From an uncultured Gammaproteobacteria bacterium (GTDB lineage Bacteria > Pseudomonadota > Gammaproteobacteria > Steroidobacterales > GCA-2729495), in NCBI GenBank assembly GCA_937921935.1, contig CAKZWQ010000045.1:1-64000 (forward strand): 64,000 nucleotides of DNA, read 5' to 3'. Every line of letters begins with the position of its first letter. Position 1 is the stretch's first letter. Made by a program: the position numbers and the translations under genes. The notes under the pieces were generated by a model. That model ran no database searches and was not told where the DNA came from. It saw only the letters and a program-made list of their open reading frames with translations. Positions 9,280 through 17,911 of the stretch are shown here, in pieces.

Positions 9280-10275
9280 CTAATTGACGATCGGTTGCCG
9301 ATTCACATGGGCGCGATAGTCAGTGGGCGACTCTGAATTTGATTCCGCCCGCAGCGTCGTTAATGAGGTCATCGGCGGGCCAAAAAGCGCTTCCTTGCCA
9401 GCCGAATTACCAAGGACCTTGAGGACGGCATCCGCCACATCCGTATCACGACTAGTGAAACTGATGTCGGCACCCAACCCCAGCAACTGCGAACCGAAAA
9501 CCGCTGTCTGAGTGCCGTGTTTTCGGGCATAGGCCAGGATTTCTTTCAGCACGCTTGGACTGAGAACTCGATTGTCAGGCAGCAACCAGAAACCTTCGAT
9601 CTGGGGCGTCATTCGTTTGAATGCGTACAACATCTCTTTGTCAGAGCCAACGGTTCTGGTCAGTAACTTAACTTCGTGTTGCTCTGCTGCCTGTTTGATT
9701 TCTTCAACCAGGTCATCCTGATTGGGCCCGACGATCAACCCGACCGTGTTAAGGCCCGGTGACCTTTCCTTCCACACACCCAATTGCAGCGCAAACGGTG
9801 GCAACAGCTTTACACCTTTAGCTTTAACCGAAGGTAAGTCCTCGTCTTGGTAGTTGAATACTTGGCAGAACACCAGAGGCTTGGATGAAAGCTGCCGACT
9901 CTGCTTCACCGCCGGCAGGCCAATGGCAACAATCTTGTCGGGAGAAAACGAGGCCAGCTGGACCTTCATTGCCTCAGTATTTTCATCGCCGCGAACCAGC
10001 CTGAGGGTCTGATAGTCGTTGTCTGGTCCTCGCTGGACGATCTGCTTAGCAATGTTTTCGTAGGTATCTACGCCGGAACTCAGGAGAATAGCCACCCGCG
10101 TTCGCTCAGGAACGGCTGCCGGAACGATAGCCTCAACGTTTTCAGGTGCATTAGCGACGGGCATTGTTTCCGCAGGTGCATCAGGGCTCCAGATTTGCTC
10201 GACGGTAGAGCAACTGGTCAAGCTGACCAGAACTACCGCGACGGTGATTGACCAGTGTATTTTTTTCCTAAGCAT
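9280..10275 (-). CDS. ABC-type substrate-binding lipoprotein (PF04392-like), partner of the GGDEF/EAL protein
   Basis: This 331-residue lipoprotein has a signal peptide with lipobox LTSC (Cys22). The mature part has the two-lobe pattern of ABC_sub_bind/TrpX proteins: RVAILLSSGVDTYENIAKQI, PDKIVAIGLPAVKQ, NTVGLIVGPNQDDLVEEI, FWLLPDNRVLSP and TAVFGSQLLGLGADIS. No ABC permease or ATPase is adjacent. The gene directly precedes and almost touches the GGDEF/EAL gene, so a sensory rather than a transport role is likely (inference). Start is ATG at 10275. Confidence 0.8.
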   Translation of the reverse strand: MLRKKIHWSITVAVVLVSLTSCSTVEQIWSPDAPAETMPVANAPENVEAIVPAAVPERTRVAILLSSGVDTYENIAKQIVQRGPDNDYQTLRLVRGDENTEAMKVQLASFSPDKIVAIGLPAVKQSRQLSSKPLVFCQVFNYQDEDLPSVKAKGVKLLPPFALQLGVWKERSPGLNTVGLIVGPNQDDLVEEIKQAAEQHEVKLLTRTVGSDKEMLYAFKRMTPQIEGFWLLPDNRVLSPSVLKEILAYARKHGTQTAVFGSQLLGLGADISFTSRDTDVADAVLKVLGNSAGKEALFGPPMTSLTTLRAESNSESPTDYRAHVNRQPIVN

Positions 10276-10546
10276 GCTGATGTTCCAAAATCCTGCAATG
10301 CCGATCCTGATGACCAGTAGAGGGCCGCGAAGTGAATGGCTGCTAACGCCGCGTCATACCCAGGCAAGCAACGGCGGGACTGTTGCAGATGACATCATCC
10401 CCAAGGGCCGCAGACTACCCGGGCGAATTATGGAATACGGACGGCCTTGGTATCGTGAGCTGGGTCTCGCATTAGAATTGCCGCAACGAATGGGAGCAAC
10501 AGCAAGCTTTTCAACCAGTGAACGCTGCTGAGAGTGCGGCAAAAAA

Positions 10547-10562
10547 CGTGACGCAGGTCACA
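10547..10562. promoter_or_regulatory. Possible CRP/Vfr-type site in the 10276-10672 gap
   Basis: The sequence is CGTGA-N6-TCACA, one mismatch from the TGTGA-N6-TCACA consensus. It lies about 270 bases upstream of the lipoprotein/GGDEF-EAL operon. A 16-base match by eye can occur by chance, and the distance is long. The rest of the 397-base gap shows no gene. Confidence 0.3.
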
Positions 10563-10672
10563 CTAGGACCAAAACAACAGCTAATGCGCAGTTGCTGCCC
10601 GGGCAAAGAGGTATTTCTGCCGGACCCCGATGATGAAAGGCCGGGGAAGACGGCAACCTCGCAGATGCCTGG

Positions 10673-11188
10673 TTATGATTTCTCCCAGCGCTGCTTGGCG
10701 CCGAAGCCAAGCTTCCACAGCCAAGTTTCTGTGTAGAGCATCTTGTAGGGCACGATCTTGCAGACCTGCCGCTCGAAAGGCTTGCTAGCGTCCATGCCCA
10801 GGTCCGTCATCCATTCGTGGTAGCGAAAAATCGACATGCCACGTTCCCAGCCTTCCGCGTGGGGCTCAATGATTTCAGCCTTCCCAAAAATCTGCACACC
10901 ACGGGCCGAATGCCAGCCGTGATAGGCGCCGTGCACTGCGATACACACATGTGGGTCACGTTGCATGGCCTTGAGCTTGGGCGTACCCGGGTCAGGCAGC
11001 AGATAAATATCCAGGCCGTCGGCGTAATACTCAATGGGGCTGGCGATGGGCCGGCCTTTGCCGTCGACGGTGGCCAGCGTACACATGTTGGTGGTACCCA
11101 GCAGTTGTTGGACACGATCCTCAAGCTGATCGCGCGGTAGCTTTTTTTCGGGCCAAGGTGGCTCAACCCATTTGTACGCGGTACTCAT
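10673..11188 (-). CDS. Pyridoxamine 5'-phosphate oxidase-fold flavin-binding protein
   Basis: This 171-residue protein has the split beta-barrel of the PPOX superfamily. The motifs CTLATVDGKGRPIASPIEYYADGLDIYLLP and KLKAMQRDPHVCIAVHG match the FMN/F420/heme-binding branch rather than true PdxH, which is longer and has a conserved C-terminal motif absent here. Substrate unknown. A strong ribosome site (AAGGAGT) precedes the ATG at 11188. It appears monocistronic, with a dispersed repeat upstream. Confidence 0.75.
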   Translation of the reverse strand: MSTAYKWVEPPWPEKKLPRDQLEDRVQQLLGTTNMCTLATVDGKGRPIASPIEYYADGLDIYLLPDPGTPKLKAMQRDPHVCIAVHGAYHGWHSARGVQIFGKAEIIEPHAEGWERGMSIFRYHEWMTDLGMDASKPFERQVCKIVPYKMLYTETWLWKLGFGAKQRWEKS

Positions 11189-11260
11189 TCTTTACTCCTT
11201 ATTAACATCTTGTGCGCAGCTAGTCCGATTCGGCACCCTGATGTGGACAGATTCCACATT

Positions 11261-11373
11261 AGGGGTCGGACCGATTTAGCTTTCAGATTAGTGTCGTGTC
11301 GCGATCCTCTGACTGATAAATTGGTCTGACCCATTTCGCTTTCCTCTCCCTGCGCTAAATCGGTCCGACCCCT
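11261..11373. repeat. 113-bp element with perfect 20-bp terminal inverted repeats
   Basis: The left arm (11261-11280) and right arm (11354-11373) are exact complements of the type GGGGTCGGACCGATTTAGC. A further, diverged unit occurs inside at 11317-11334. It belongs to the same family as 15890-15968 and half-elements near 51451 and 425-530. Non-coding, and possibly a REP/MITE-like mobile element. Confidence 0.75.
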
Positions 11374-11423
11374 TTAGCCGAAACTCTGCCAATACGGGTT
11401 ACCGTGTCGCGGCACCGCACCGT

Positions 11424-12410
11424 TCACGCAGTCATCAGCGAATTGGCAATGTACCCCACGTAAATAACCAACAGCAGCGCGCCCATGCTGCGCCCAAATT
11501 TTGGCTCCTTAACGAGCAGGGTGTAGCCGACCAGCAAGGCCGTCACAGCCACATTAATAATTATCACCTGGTTTAGAGCCAGATCCAGGGGAATGGGCAT
11601 GATTAAGGCCGTCGCCCCCAGGGTGAAGAAGATATTGAAAATATTCGAGCCCAGCACATTACCCAGCACCATGCCGACATCCTTGCGCAGGGCCGCAGCG
11701 ATGGAAGCAATTAACTCGGGGACCGAGGTACCGGGCCCGACGATGACCAGGCCGATCGTGCGTTCGGCCATCCCCAGGCTACGGGCAATACCACTGGCGC
11801 CGTCCACAATGAATTCACCACCGACGACCAGGCCCACCAGGCCAATCAGGACATAGCCCACCGCCTTGAGCATGGCGTGAGGTTGCGCCGACTCACCAGC
11901 GCCCGAGACGCCCCGCGCTTCGCCTTGAGCCACGTGGGCACTGCCGGCGGCGGCCTCCCCGTAGACATAGCGCATGAAGATGGCGAAAAACAGCAGGAAC
12001 ACGGCGCCGTCGGAAAAAAACAGCTCGTGATAATTGATCTTGTCGAAATAGATCTGGTTGCCGCAAATGCCAACGATGGCAGCGCCAATCAGGCACATGG
12101 GGAGATCTTTGGACACGGCGTCGTTGCCAACAACAATAGGCGTAATGAGAGCAACAACCCCCACCACCACACAAATATTGAAAAGATTGCTGCCGAGAAT
12201 ATTGCCGAAGGCCAGCCCCGTATTGCCGGCCAGGGCTGAATTGATATTGACCGTGAATTCCGGCATGGAAGTGCCGAAGGCCACAATGGTGCTACCGATG
12301 ACCAGGGTGGGAATATTGAAGCGTTTGGCGATGGCTGAACCGCCTTCCACCAGGTAGTGGGCGCCGCCGACAGCGAAGGCTATACCCGCCAACAGATAAA
12401 GGACGTCCAT
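11424..12410 (-). CDS. Sodium/calcium antiporter (CaCA family, YrbG-like)
   Basis: This 328-residue inner-membrane protein has about ten TM helices in two inverted halves. Each half holds an alpha repeat: STIVAFGTSMPEF...LGNILGSNLFNI in the first and GPGTSVPELIASI...GNVLGSNIFNI in the second. These acidic GTSxPE motifs bind the exchanged Ca2+ and Na+. It probably exports Ca2+ in exchange for Na+ or H+. Start is the ATG at 12410; the longer reading would use a TTG and adds a hydrophilic, non-family tail. It is monocistronic, reading away from the yeiH-like gene upstream. Confidence 0.9.
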   Translation of the reverse strand: MDVLYLLAGIAFAVGGAHYLVEGGSAIAKRFNIPTLVIGSTIVAFGTSMPEFTVNINSALAGNTGLAFGNILGSNLFNICVVVGVVALITPIVVGNDAVSKDLPMCLIGAAIVGICGNQIYFDKINYHELFFSDGAVFLLFFAIFMRYVYGEAAAGSAHVAQGEARGVSGAGESAQPHAMLKAVGYVLIGLVGLVVGGEFIVDGASGIARSLGMAERTIGLVIVGPGTSVPELIASIAAALRKDVGMVLGNVLGSNIFNIFFTLGATALIMPIPLDLALNQVIIINVAVTALLVGYTLLVKEPKFGRSMGALLLVIYVGYIANSLMTA

Positions 12411-12590
12411 CAAAGCTCTTTCCCCCGTGCGGCCAGGTATTAGCCACGCATCGCTCAATAGCCGGGTAAATTCTTTGACCGGCTGATCAAGCCATCATCC
12501 TGCCCACAACCATACCAGTCACGCAGGAAAAGACACCAGCCGGAACACATGGACGGCCTGGGTTTTATTGAAACAAAGAGAGTGGGGTCG

Positions 12591-13694
12591 CTAGCGAAGC
12601 AGGCCGATCAGGCTAATGCCCGTAAGCCCGACAGCACCGGCAGCTAACAGGCCGACGGCAGCCGGCCGCCAGCCCAGGCGACGAATGCCGCGCAGGTCGG
12701 TACTCAGACCCACGGCCACCATGGCGACGGTGAGCAACAGACCCGCGCCCTGCTGGATGCTGCTGAGCAGGGCCTGCCAATCCGCGAGGTCGAGGACGCC
12801 GAAGGGACGGCCACCCAGATCACCCACGGTGCGCAGCAGGCTCATCAGCAGGAAGCCGAGAATGAATACGGGAAAGGCAGCGCTGGCCCGGTGCGGCTGA
12901 CCATCAGCCTGGCGGGCATGGCGGGCGAACAAAATGCTCAGGGCCGGGACCACCACGACGATACTCAGGTTACGCAGCAGCTTGGTGACCACCGCGGTAT
13001 CCAGGCCGGCCTCGGCACCAAAATTCTGGGCGAACAGCAGACCGGCGCCGACCACCTGCGCCGTGTCATGAATACCCACGCCCAGGAGCATGCCCGCGGC
13101 GGCCGGGTCGTCACCGAACAAAGCATGGGCGACAAAGGGATAAGCGAGCATTCCCACCGTGCCGAACAGGGCCACGCAGGTCACGGCATAACAAATTTCA
13201 TTGCGTGAAGCGCGCACGGCGGGCGCAGCCGCCATGATGGCCGTGCAGCCACAGATGCTTGTGCCCACCGCAATCAGCGCGGCCAGCGTTGGCGCAAGCT
13301 GAAGTCGGCGGCTGGCCAGACTCACGACCGCCAAAGCCGTCGCGATGCAGCCGATCACCACGGGCACGCTTTCCAGGCCGATGGCGCCGACGGCAGCCAG
13401 ACTCAGGCGAGCCCCCATCAGAATAATGCCCAGCTTAAGCAGGCGGTTCAGGGCAAAGAGAATGCCTGGCGTGCAATATTCCGGAAGCTCAACCAGGTTA
13501 CGCAGGGCAAGTCCGCCCAGGATCGCCAGCAGGATCGGACTGACAGGGCTGCGGTCAAAATCCATGGCCTGGGTGCCGAGCACATCGGCCAGGTACATCG
13601 CCGCCAGACCAATCAGCACGGCCAGCCCCAGACCCGGCCAGATACCCCCGCGCTGAAGAATTTCGGTGGCGGATAAACGCGCACCGAGTTGCAT
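12591..13694 (-). CDS. YeiH/UPF0324 family putative anion exporter
   Basis: This 367-residue membrane protein has about ten TM helices. The family motifs LKLGIILMGARLSL, VGTSICGCTAIMAAAPAV and GVGIHDTAQVVGAG are clear. Members are annotated as putative sulfate or anion exporters, but transport is poorly demonstrated. Its ATG overlaps the stop of the DUF6356 gene (TGATG), indicating translational coupling. An Lrp-type regulator is transcribed divergently beyond that gene, and YeiH-like genes often lie beside a dedicated regulator (usually LysR), so control by this Lrp protein is plausible. Confidence 0.88.
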   Translation of the reverse strand: MQLGARLSATEILQRGGIWPGLGLAVLIGLAAMYLADVLGTQAMDFDRSPVSPILLAILGGLALRNLVELPEYCTPGILFALNRLLKLGIILMGARLSLAAVGAIGLESVPVVIGCIATALAVVSLASRRLQLAPTLAALIAVGTSICGCTAIMAAAPAVRASRNEICYAVTCVALFGTVGMLAYPFVAHALFGDDPAAAGMLLGVGIHDTAQVVGAGLLFAQNFGAEAGLDTAVVTKLLRNLSIVVVVPALSILFARHARQADGQPHRASAAFPVFILGFLLMSLLRTVGDLGGRPFGVLDLADWQALLSSIQQGAGLLLTVAMVAVGLSTDLRGIRRLGWRPAAVGLLAAGAVGLTGISLIGLLR

Positions 13695-13981
13695 CAGGAA
13701 ACTCCGCCTGACAGACCAGGACTGAATGGCTCGCTCTGGCCGGCATCAGCGCCGTCAGCGCGCGGGGCCTTGGGCAGCCTCGAGCGATGGGTAATCATGC
13801 GGTCGTGCAGATGCGCCACGCGGCCACTGCCGGTTTTCTCGAACAAAAAGGGCAACAAGCCGTGGACCAGGCAGGCCAGGGCGCCAAGGAACAGATGCAG
13901 GGCGAAGTACCACGCCGAGCCAAGATGCTGGAAGTAGCTTTCGCCGACCGTGGCCGGGTGATCCGTGAACAGGCCCTTCAT
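13694..13981 (-). CDS. DUF6356 family small membrane protein
   Basis: The 95-residue product has the core MKGLFTDHPATVGESYFQHLGSAW...LACLVHGLLPFLFEKTGS...LHDRM. That is the pattern of DUF6356: a short amphipathic start, one or two TM helices, then a conserved TGS/LHDRM segment. Function unknown. Start is the ATG at 13981, where family similarity begins. It is the first gene of a two-gene operon and overlaps the yeiH-like start by one base. Confidence 0.72.
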   Translation of the reverse strand: MKGLFTDHPATVGESYFQHLGSAWYFALHLFLGALACLVHGLLPFLFEKTGSGRVAHLHDRMITHRSRLPKAPRADGADAGQSEPFSPGLSGGVS

Positions 13982-14146
13982 GGCCGCTAAGCCTCTGATT
14001 CCATGAGTTGCGAACCAGCTTAGGCCCGGGGGAGACGAACATTGCGTGAAAATGACCGTCTTTTTGGGTTTTTTTTGATACATTTTTAGCTTTTACTGTG
14101 ATTTTTAGATACATTTGTCCTTTACTTGACAGAATTCACAGTTTTT

Positions 14147-14614
14147 ATGTCCATACTGGATGCCATTGACGTCAAACTGTTGCGGGCCCTGCAGGCCGAC
14201 GCCAGCCTGTCTGTGGGCGCCCTGGCCGAGCAGGTGAACCTGTCGCGCAGTGCCTGCTGGCGCCGGATTAAGGAACTGGAAGACCGGGGCGTGATTCGCA
14301 GTCGGGTCACCCTGCTCAACGGCGAGCAACTCGGCCATGACGTCACGGTCATCGCCCTGGTGCGCACCAATCGTCACGACGAGAAATGGCTGCGCAACTT
14401 CACCGAGACCCTGGACGGCATGCCCGAGGTCCTGGAGTTCTACCGCATGAGCGGCGACGTGGATTACCTGCTGAAAATTGTCGCGCGCGACATCAAGGAC
14501 TATGACCGTATCTATCGCCGCCTGATCAGCAAGGTAGACCTGCTGGATGTAAGCTCCAGCTTCGTGATGGAAACCTTGAAATGGACTACCGAACTGCCCC
14601 TGGAGAGCGCCTGA
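14147..14614 (+). CDS. Lrp/AsnC family transcriptional regulator
   Basis: This 155-residue protein has an N-terminal winged helix-turn-helix (about 5-60: ILDAIDVKLLRALQADASLSVGALAEQVNLSRSACWRRIKELEDRGVI) and a C-terminal RAM ligand-binding domain with MPEVLEFYRMSGDVDYLLKIVARD. Such proteins form octamers and sense amino acids or related acids. Start is the ATG at 14147, giving standard family length; an upstream TTG would add seven residues. It is divergent from the DUF6356/yeiH pair and a likely regulator of it. The ribosome site is weak. Confidence 0.92.
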   Translation: MSILDAIDVKLLRALQADASLSVGALAEQVNLSRSACWRRIKELEDRGVIRSRVTLLNGEQLGHDVTVIALVRTNRHDEKWLRNFTETLDGMPEVLEFYRMSGDVDYLLKIVARDIKDYDRIYRRLISKVDLLDVSSSFVMETLKWTTELPLESA

Positions 14615-14763
14615 TTTCCCGGCGTGTTCGATACATCGTGTCCGGACATCACCCTTTGAACCGACCTGACAAAGTAAGTTGCCTGGGAAATTCCGTCACC
14701 CGCCCAAGGGCGGGAAGGTTCTTGCCCGGCTCATTCTGTCCAATAGCTGCCGGAGGGCATGCC

Positions 14764-15867
14764 ATGACCCTGTTGATATTGATCAACTCGCTGACAAAAA
14801 GCAGGAACGCGCTGCTTGCGCTGGCCGTTCTAGGCCTTTGCGGTTGCAGCGTGGCCGGCCCACAAATGATTTCCAAGGGACGGGGAGCCTACGCGGAGGT
14901 CATCAACCGGACGGCAAACGAGCAGATCCTGAACGTGATCGTCCGCAAAAGGTATGACGAAACCTTTGGCATGATGACAGTGGCCGCCGTCACCGCGAAT
15001 CTCCGCTTCAGCACCCAGGCCGGTGCCAACTTCGGCATTGGCGATAGCGACAATTACTCAGGCAACCTGGTGCCCCTCTCAGCCGGCGTTGGCTACGAAG
15101 AAAACCCGACCATCTCCTATGTACCGTTGAGTGGCGAGGATTTCACTCGCCGGATGCTAACCCCGGTTAGCATAGATGAATGGCAACTGCTCGGCGCCCA
15201 GACCAAGAGCCCTGGTCACATGCTGGATCTGGCCGTGCGCAGTATCAACGGGCTGCAGAACTCCCTGCTCGGCAGCAAACCTCGCACGCAGCAATTCGCA
15301 CGGCTGATCGCCGTGTTTGACGACCTGCGCCGTGCCGGAATAATCAATATCATGCAGACCGACGGGCCGGACGAAGAAAGGGACGCACATTACTGGCATT
15401 TTTCTAACTACGCGAGCACCGATCAGCCCAAGATCCACGAATTCCTCGAGCTGCTCGGTATTGAATCAATAGCCCCCGTCGACGGAACCGAGTTTAAGGT
15501 GCTCATTCGCCAGGGGCTCGGTAGTTCCGATTCAATAGTCCGCATGCAGACACGTTCTGCCTATGATGTCCTGACTGCGTTTGGCGCCGGCATTGATATT
15601 CCGCCGAGTCACCTGGAAGCCGGGATCGTCGAACCGATGCATGAAGATTTTGCCGAAGAAAGAAACTCCATCAGGATTCGCTCTGCGGAAAAACGCCCGG
15701 AAAACGCCACTGTGCGGGTTCTTTTCCGAGACCGGTGGTTTTATATCGACGAGACGGATGCGGACAGCAAACGCGCCTTTATACTCATAAAAACCCTGAT
15801 CGGCATTCGCCTTGCAGACCCGGCAGGCGAGCAAAGGTCACCCGTCATTACGGTCCCGGTGCGGTGA
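14764..15867 (+). CDS. Lipoprotein of unknown function
   Basis: This 367-residue protein has a signal peptide ending in lipobox LCGC (residues about 24-27). The mature part contains YAEVINRTANEQILNVIVRKRYDE, a Gly/Asn-rich segment (FGIGDSDNYSGNLVPLSAGVGYEENPTISYVP) and a long hydrophilic C-terminal half with YDVLTAFGAG and RDRWFYIDETDADSKRAF. I do not assign a family function; proteins with this arrangement are found in many proteobacteria as hypothetical lipoproteins. Start is the ATG at 14764 with GGAGGG upstream; the open frame extends earlier but overlaps the lrp gene. A strong palindrome follows its stop. Confidence 0.72.
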   Translation: MTLLILINSLTKSRNALLALAVLGLCGCSVAGPQMISKGRGAYAEVINRTANEQILNVIVRKRYDETFGMMTVAAVTANLRFSTQAGANFGIGDSDNYSGNLVPLSAGVGYEENPTISYVPLSGEDFTRRMLTPVSIDEWQLLGAQTKSPGHMLDLAVRSINGLQNSLLGSKPRTQQFARLIAVFDDLRRAGIINIMQTDGPDEERDAHYWHFSNYASTDQPKIHEFLELLGIESIAPVDGTEFKVLIRQGLGSSDSIVRMQTRSAYDVLTAFGAGIDIPPSHLEAGIVEPMHEDFAEERNSIRIRSAEKRPENATVRVLFRDRWFYIDETDADSKRAFILIKTLIGIRLADPAGEQRSPVITVPVR

Positions 15868-15889
15868 TCAATCCCCCGATAACAGCGTG

Positions 15890-15968
15890 AAAAGGGGTCA
15901 GACCGATTTAGCTGATGGAGAATGCGATTCGCCGCCCATCCGAGAGCTAAATCGGTCTGACCCCTTTT
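15890..15968. repeat. Palindromic element with perfect 24-bp arms between convergent genes
   Basis: Arms at 15890-15913 and 15945-15968 are exact complements containing GGGGTCAGACCGATTTAGCT. Runs of A and T at the outer ends on both strands make it look like a bidirectional terminator between the convergent lipoprotein and NAD(P)-binding genes. It belongs to the same repeat family as 11261-11373. Confidence 0.8.
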
Positions 15969-16023
15969 CCCATTTAACGCTGATCTCAAGCTAATAAGTG
16001 AACTGTCACCTTATTACGAGGCA

Positions 16024-16812
16024 CTAAAAGGGTGACTCGACGCCAGGATCCATGGCGGCATACGTCTTACCAATGGTGGCCGGATCATCGAGGGTCGAAA
16101 CGATCAGGGCGCCGAGGTCCGGTCGACTGATAAAACCGAAGGTCGTGCGATCTTCACTCATGGCGCCGTTACCGGTTAAGGGCGCGTTATTGGGTAAGCC
16201 GCCGGGCCGAATGATGGTGTAGTCCAGACCACTGTTACGCAGGTATTCCTCTGCCTGGTCTTTCAGGGGCAGGATCTTGCTCAGAAACAGCCTGGACATG
16301 AAGGGTGCGGCATCAGCGCTATCGCCCACACCGATGCTGCTGATCAGGATCATGCGATTGACGCCCGCGGCCTTGGCCGCGTCGGCGATATTGCGATTGC
16401 CGATGAAATCAGGCGGCGGTTCACAGCTCAAGCAACCAATTGTGCTGACCACCGCCCGCAGGGGCTGGGCCGAAAAAGCTGCTGCCAGTTGCTCCGGATT
16501 CATGGCATCGCCCACCACGAAGACGGCATCCAGTTCCTCCAGGGCCGTGCGATCGGAGCTTGGCCGTACCAGGGCCACAATGGTTTCACCCCGTTCATGC
16601 AGACGCCGGGCAGCCTCCAGTCCACTGCCCCTTGTTGCGCCGACGATCATTACCGGAGCCGCATCCGCGGCCGGCGGCGAACCCGCAAATTCGTAAAAAC
16701 TCTCGGGTGGATTCGCCCGCAGGGTCAGGAACAGGGTCAGCACCAGGGCGCCGACCAACAGCACGACGACGCCGACCAGGCCGAGCAGGATTTTCAGTAA
16801 TTTCTTAAACAT
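16024..16812 (-). CDS. Membrane-anchored NAD(P)-binding protein (atypical SDR, NmrA-like)
   Basis: This 262-residue protein starts with one TM helix (about 5-30) and a short linker. A Rossmann domain then begins with PVMIVGATRGSGLEAARRL (GxTxxxG type), followed by VALVRPSS, VVGDAMNPEQL, VVSTIG, ILISSIGVGDS and the PGG segment of atypical SDRs. The classical YxxxK catalytic pair is not obvious, so it may bind NAD(P)H for a regulatory or unusual redox role. It is the last gene of the six-gene minus-strand run from 22164. A soluble paralogue starts at 63617 beside the Rieske oxygenase, linking the two loci. Confidence 0.83.
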   Translation of the reverse strand: MFKKLLKILLGLVGVVVLLVGALVLTLFLTLRANPPESFYEFAGSPPAADAAPVMIVGATRGSGLEAARRLHERGETIVALVRPSSDRTALEELDAVFVVGDAMNPEQLAAAFSAQPLRAVVSTIGCLSCEPPPDFIGNRNIADAAKAAGVNRMILISSIGVGDSADAAPFMSRLFLSKILPLKDQAEEYLRNSGLDYTIIRPGGLPNNAPLTGNGAMSEDRTTFGFISRPDLGALIVSTLDDPATIGKTYAAMDPGVESPF

Positions 16813-16866
16813 GGCTTAAGGCTTCCTTATGATGCCGAGCACGATATCAGACACCGTGGTATTTGA

Positions 16867-17886
16867 TTAGCGGGAGCCCCCGTACTGGGCGATACCCGAC
16901 AGAGATTTTTCCTCGTTAATGGTGCCGCGCGCCATCACCTGGCCGTCATCCAGACGCAGCCGGATGAACTCGCCGGTAAAGAAATTTCCCATGATGACCT
17001 GGCCGGCTTCGTTGGCTGGATTCACGGCGGCCCAGCCGCTGCTGCCGACCTCGATGGTCTGCAGGGTCTCGCCCGAATCGGGATCCACCAGGAGCAGGCT
17101 GGCACCCGTGGCAACCAGCAGGCGCCCGTCCGGCAGGCCCGTCATGAACAGCACCATGGGCGGACCACCCGTTGCCGGGCTGTATTCGGCCAGGTCCGGC
17201 AATTGCCGGTCATTGGCCAGGTCGTACTGCATCAGGCGGTTACCCGTTTCCGAAATGTACGCCATGCGCGAGCCATCCTGACTCAGCACCGCGTTGGTGA
17301 CCCCGTGAATATCCGCCACACCACCGTGCACTTCGGTCTGGTATTCCTGCAACAGGCGGCCGTCCGGCGTGAAATGGAAAATGTGGCCGTCCCCGATCCG
17401 GTTCGTGAAGGGCATGTACGCGAATTCGGTGGAATTGAAGACGATCTTTTTCTTGGTGCCGACCATGTGCTCGCCCATATAAAAGGAGCCGTCATCCGCC
17501 CAGTTGATATTGCTGAAGCCGCGGCTGCCGAAGCTGCGCAGGGGCTTGAGCCTGCCGTCGGTGCCGATCTCGACAACCTGCCAGCTGATCTGCGAAAAAC
17601 CCCACAGGGTGCCGTCCGGCGCGAAGGTCAGTCCGCCGATCTTGTGCGTGGTTTCTTCAATCCACAGCACGCCCTTGGGTTTAAAGTCGGCATCGAATTG
17701 CAGGATGCGCCCCGTGCCCCGGTGATCGTCATCCGGATCATCCATGACCGTGGCGGCAACAAACACATCGCCTTTGGCAAAGGCCTGCATGGTCGACACC
17801 CGGTCCGTCGCCACAGAGACGCTGGCAACCAGACTCAGAATAGCCAGCCAGCTCAGGCAGGACAGGGTCTTCAACAAGTTCAACAC
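16867..17886 (-). CDS. Exported beta-propeller (SMP-30/NHL-like) protein
   Basis: This 339-residue protein has a signal peptide and then repeated blade-like segments: GGLTFAPDGTLWGFSQ, FSNINWADDGSFYMGEH, GHIFHFTPDGRLLQEY, TNAVLSQDGSRMAYISETGNRLMQYDL and GLPDGRLLVATG. The pattern suggests a six- or seven-bladed propeller that could be a lactonase-like enzyme or a binding scaffold; I see no diagnostic catalytic residues. Start is the GTG at 17886 preceded by GGGAG; a longer reading would begin at TTG inside the upstream gene. It is 25 bases downstream of the cytochrome/GLUG gene, in the same operon. Confidence 0.7.
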   Translation of the reverse strand: MLNLLKTLSCLSWLAILSLVASVSVATDRVSTMQAFAKGDVFVAATVMDDPDDDHRGTGRILQFDADFKPKGVLWIEETTHKIGGLTFAPDGTLWGFSQISWQVVEIGTDGRLKPLRSFGSRGFSNINWADDGSFYMGEHMVGTKKKIVFNSTEFAYMPFTNRIGDGHIFHFTPDGRLLQEYQTEVHGGVADIHGVTNAVLSQDGSRMAYISETGNRLMQYDLANDRQLPDLAEYSPATGGPPMVLFMTGLPDGRLLVATGASLLLVDPDSGETLQTIEVGSSGWAAVNPANEAGQVIMGNFFTGEFIRLRLDDGQVMARGTINEEKSLSGIAQYGGSR

Positions 17887-17911
17887 ATTTATCTCCCGCA
17901 GCAATCCAGGT

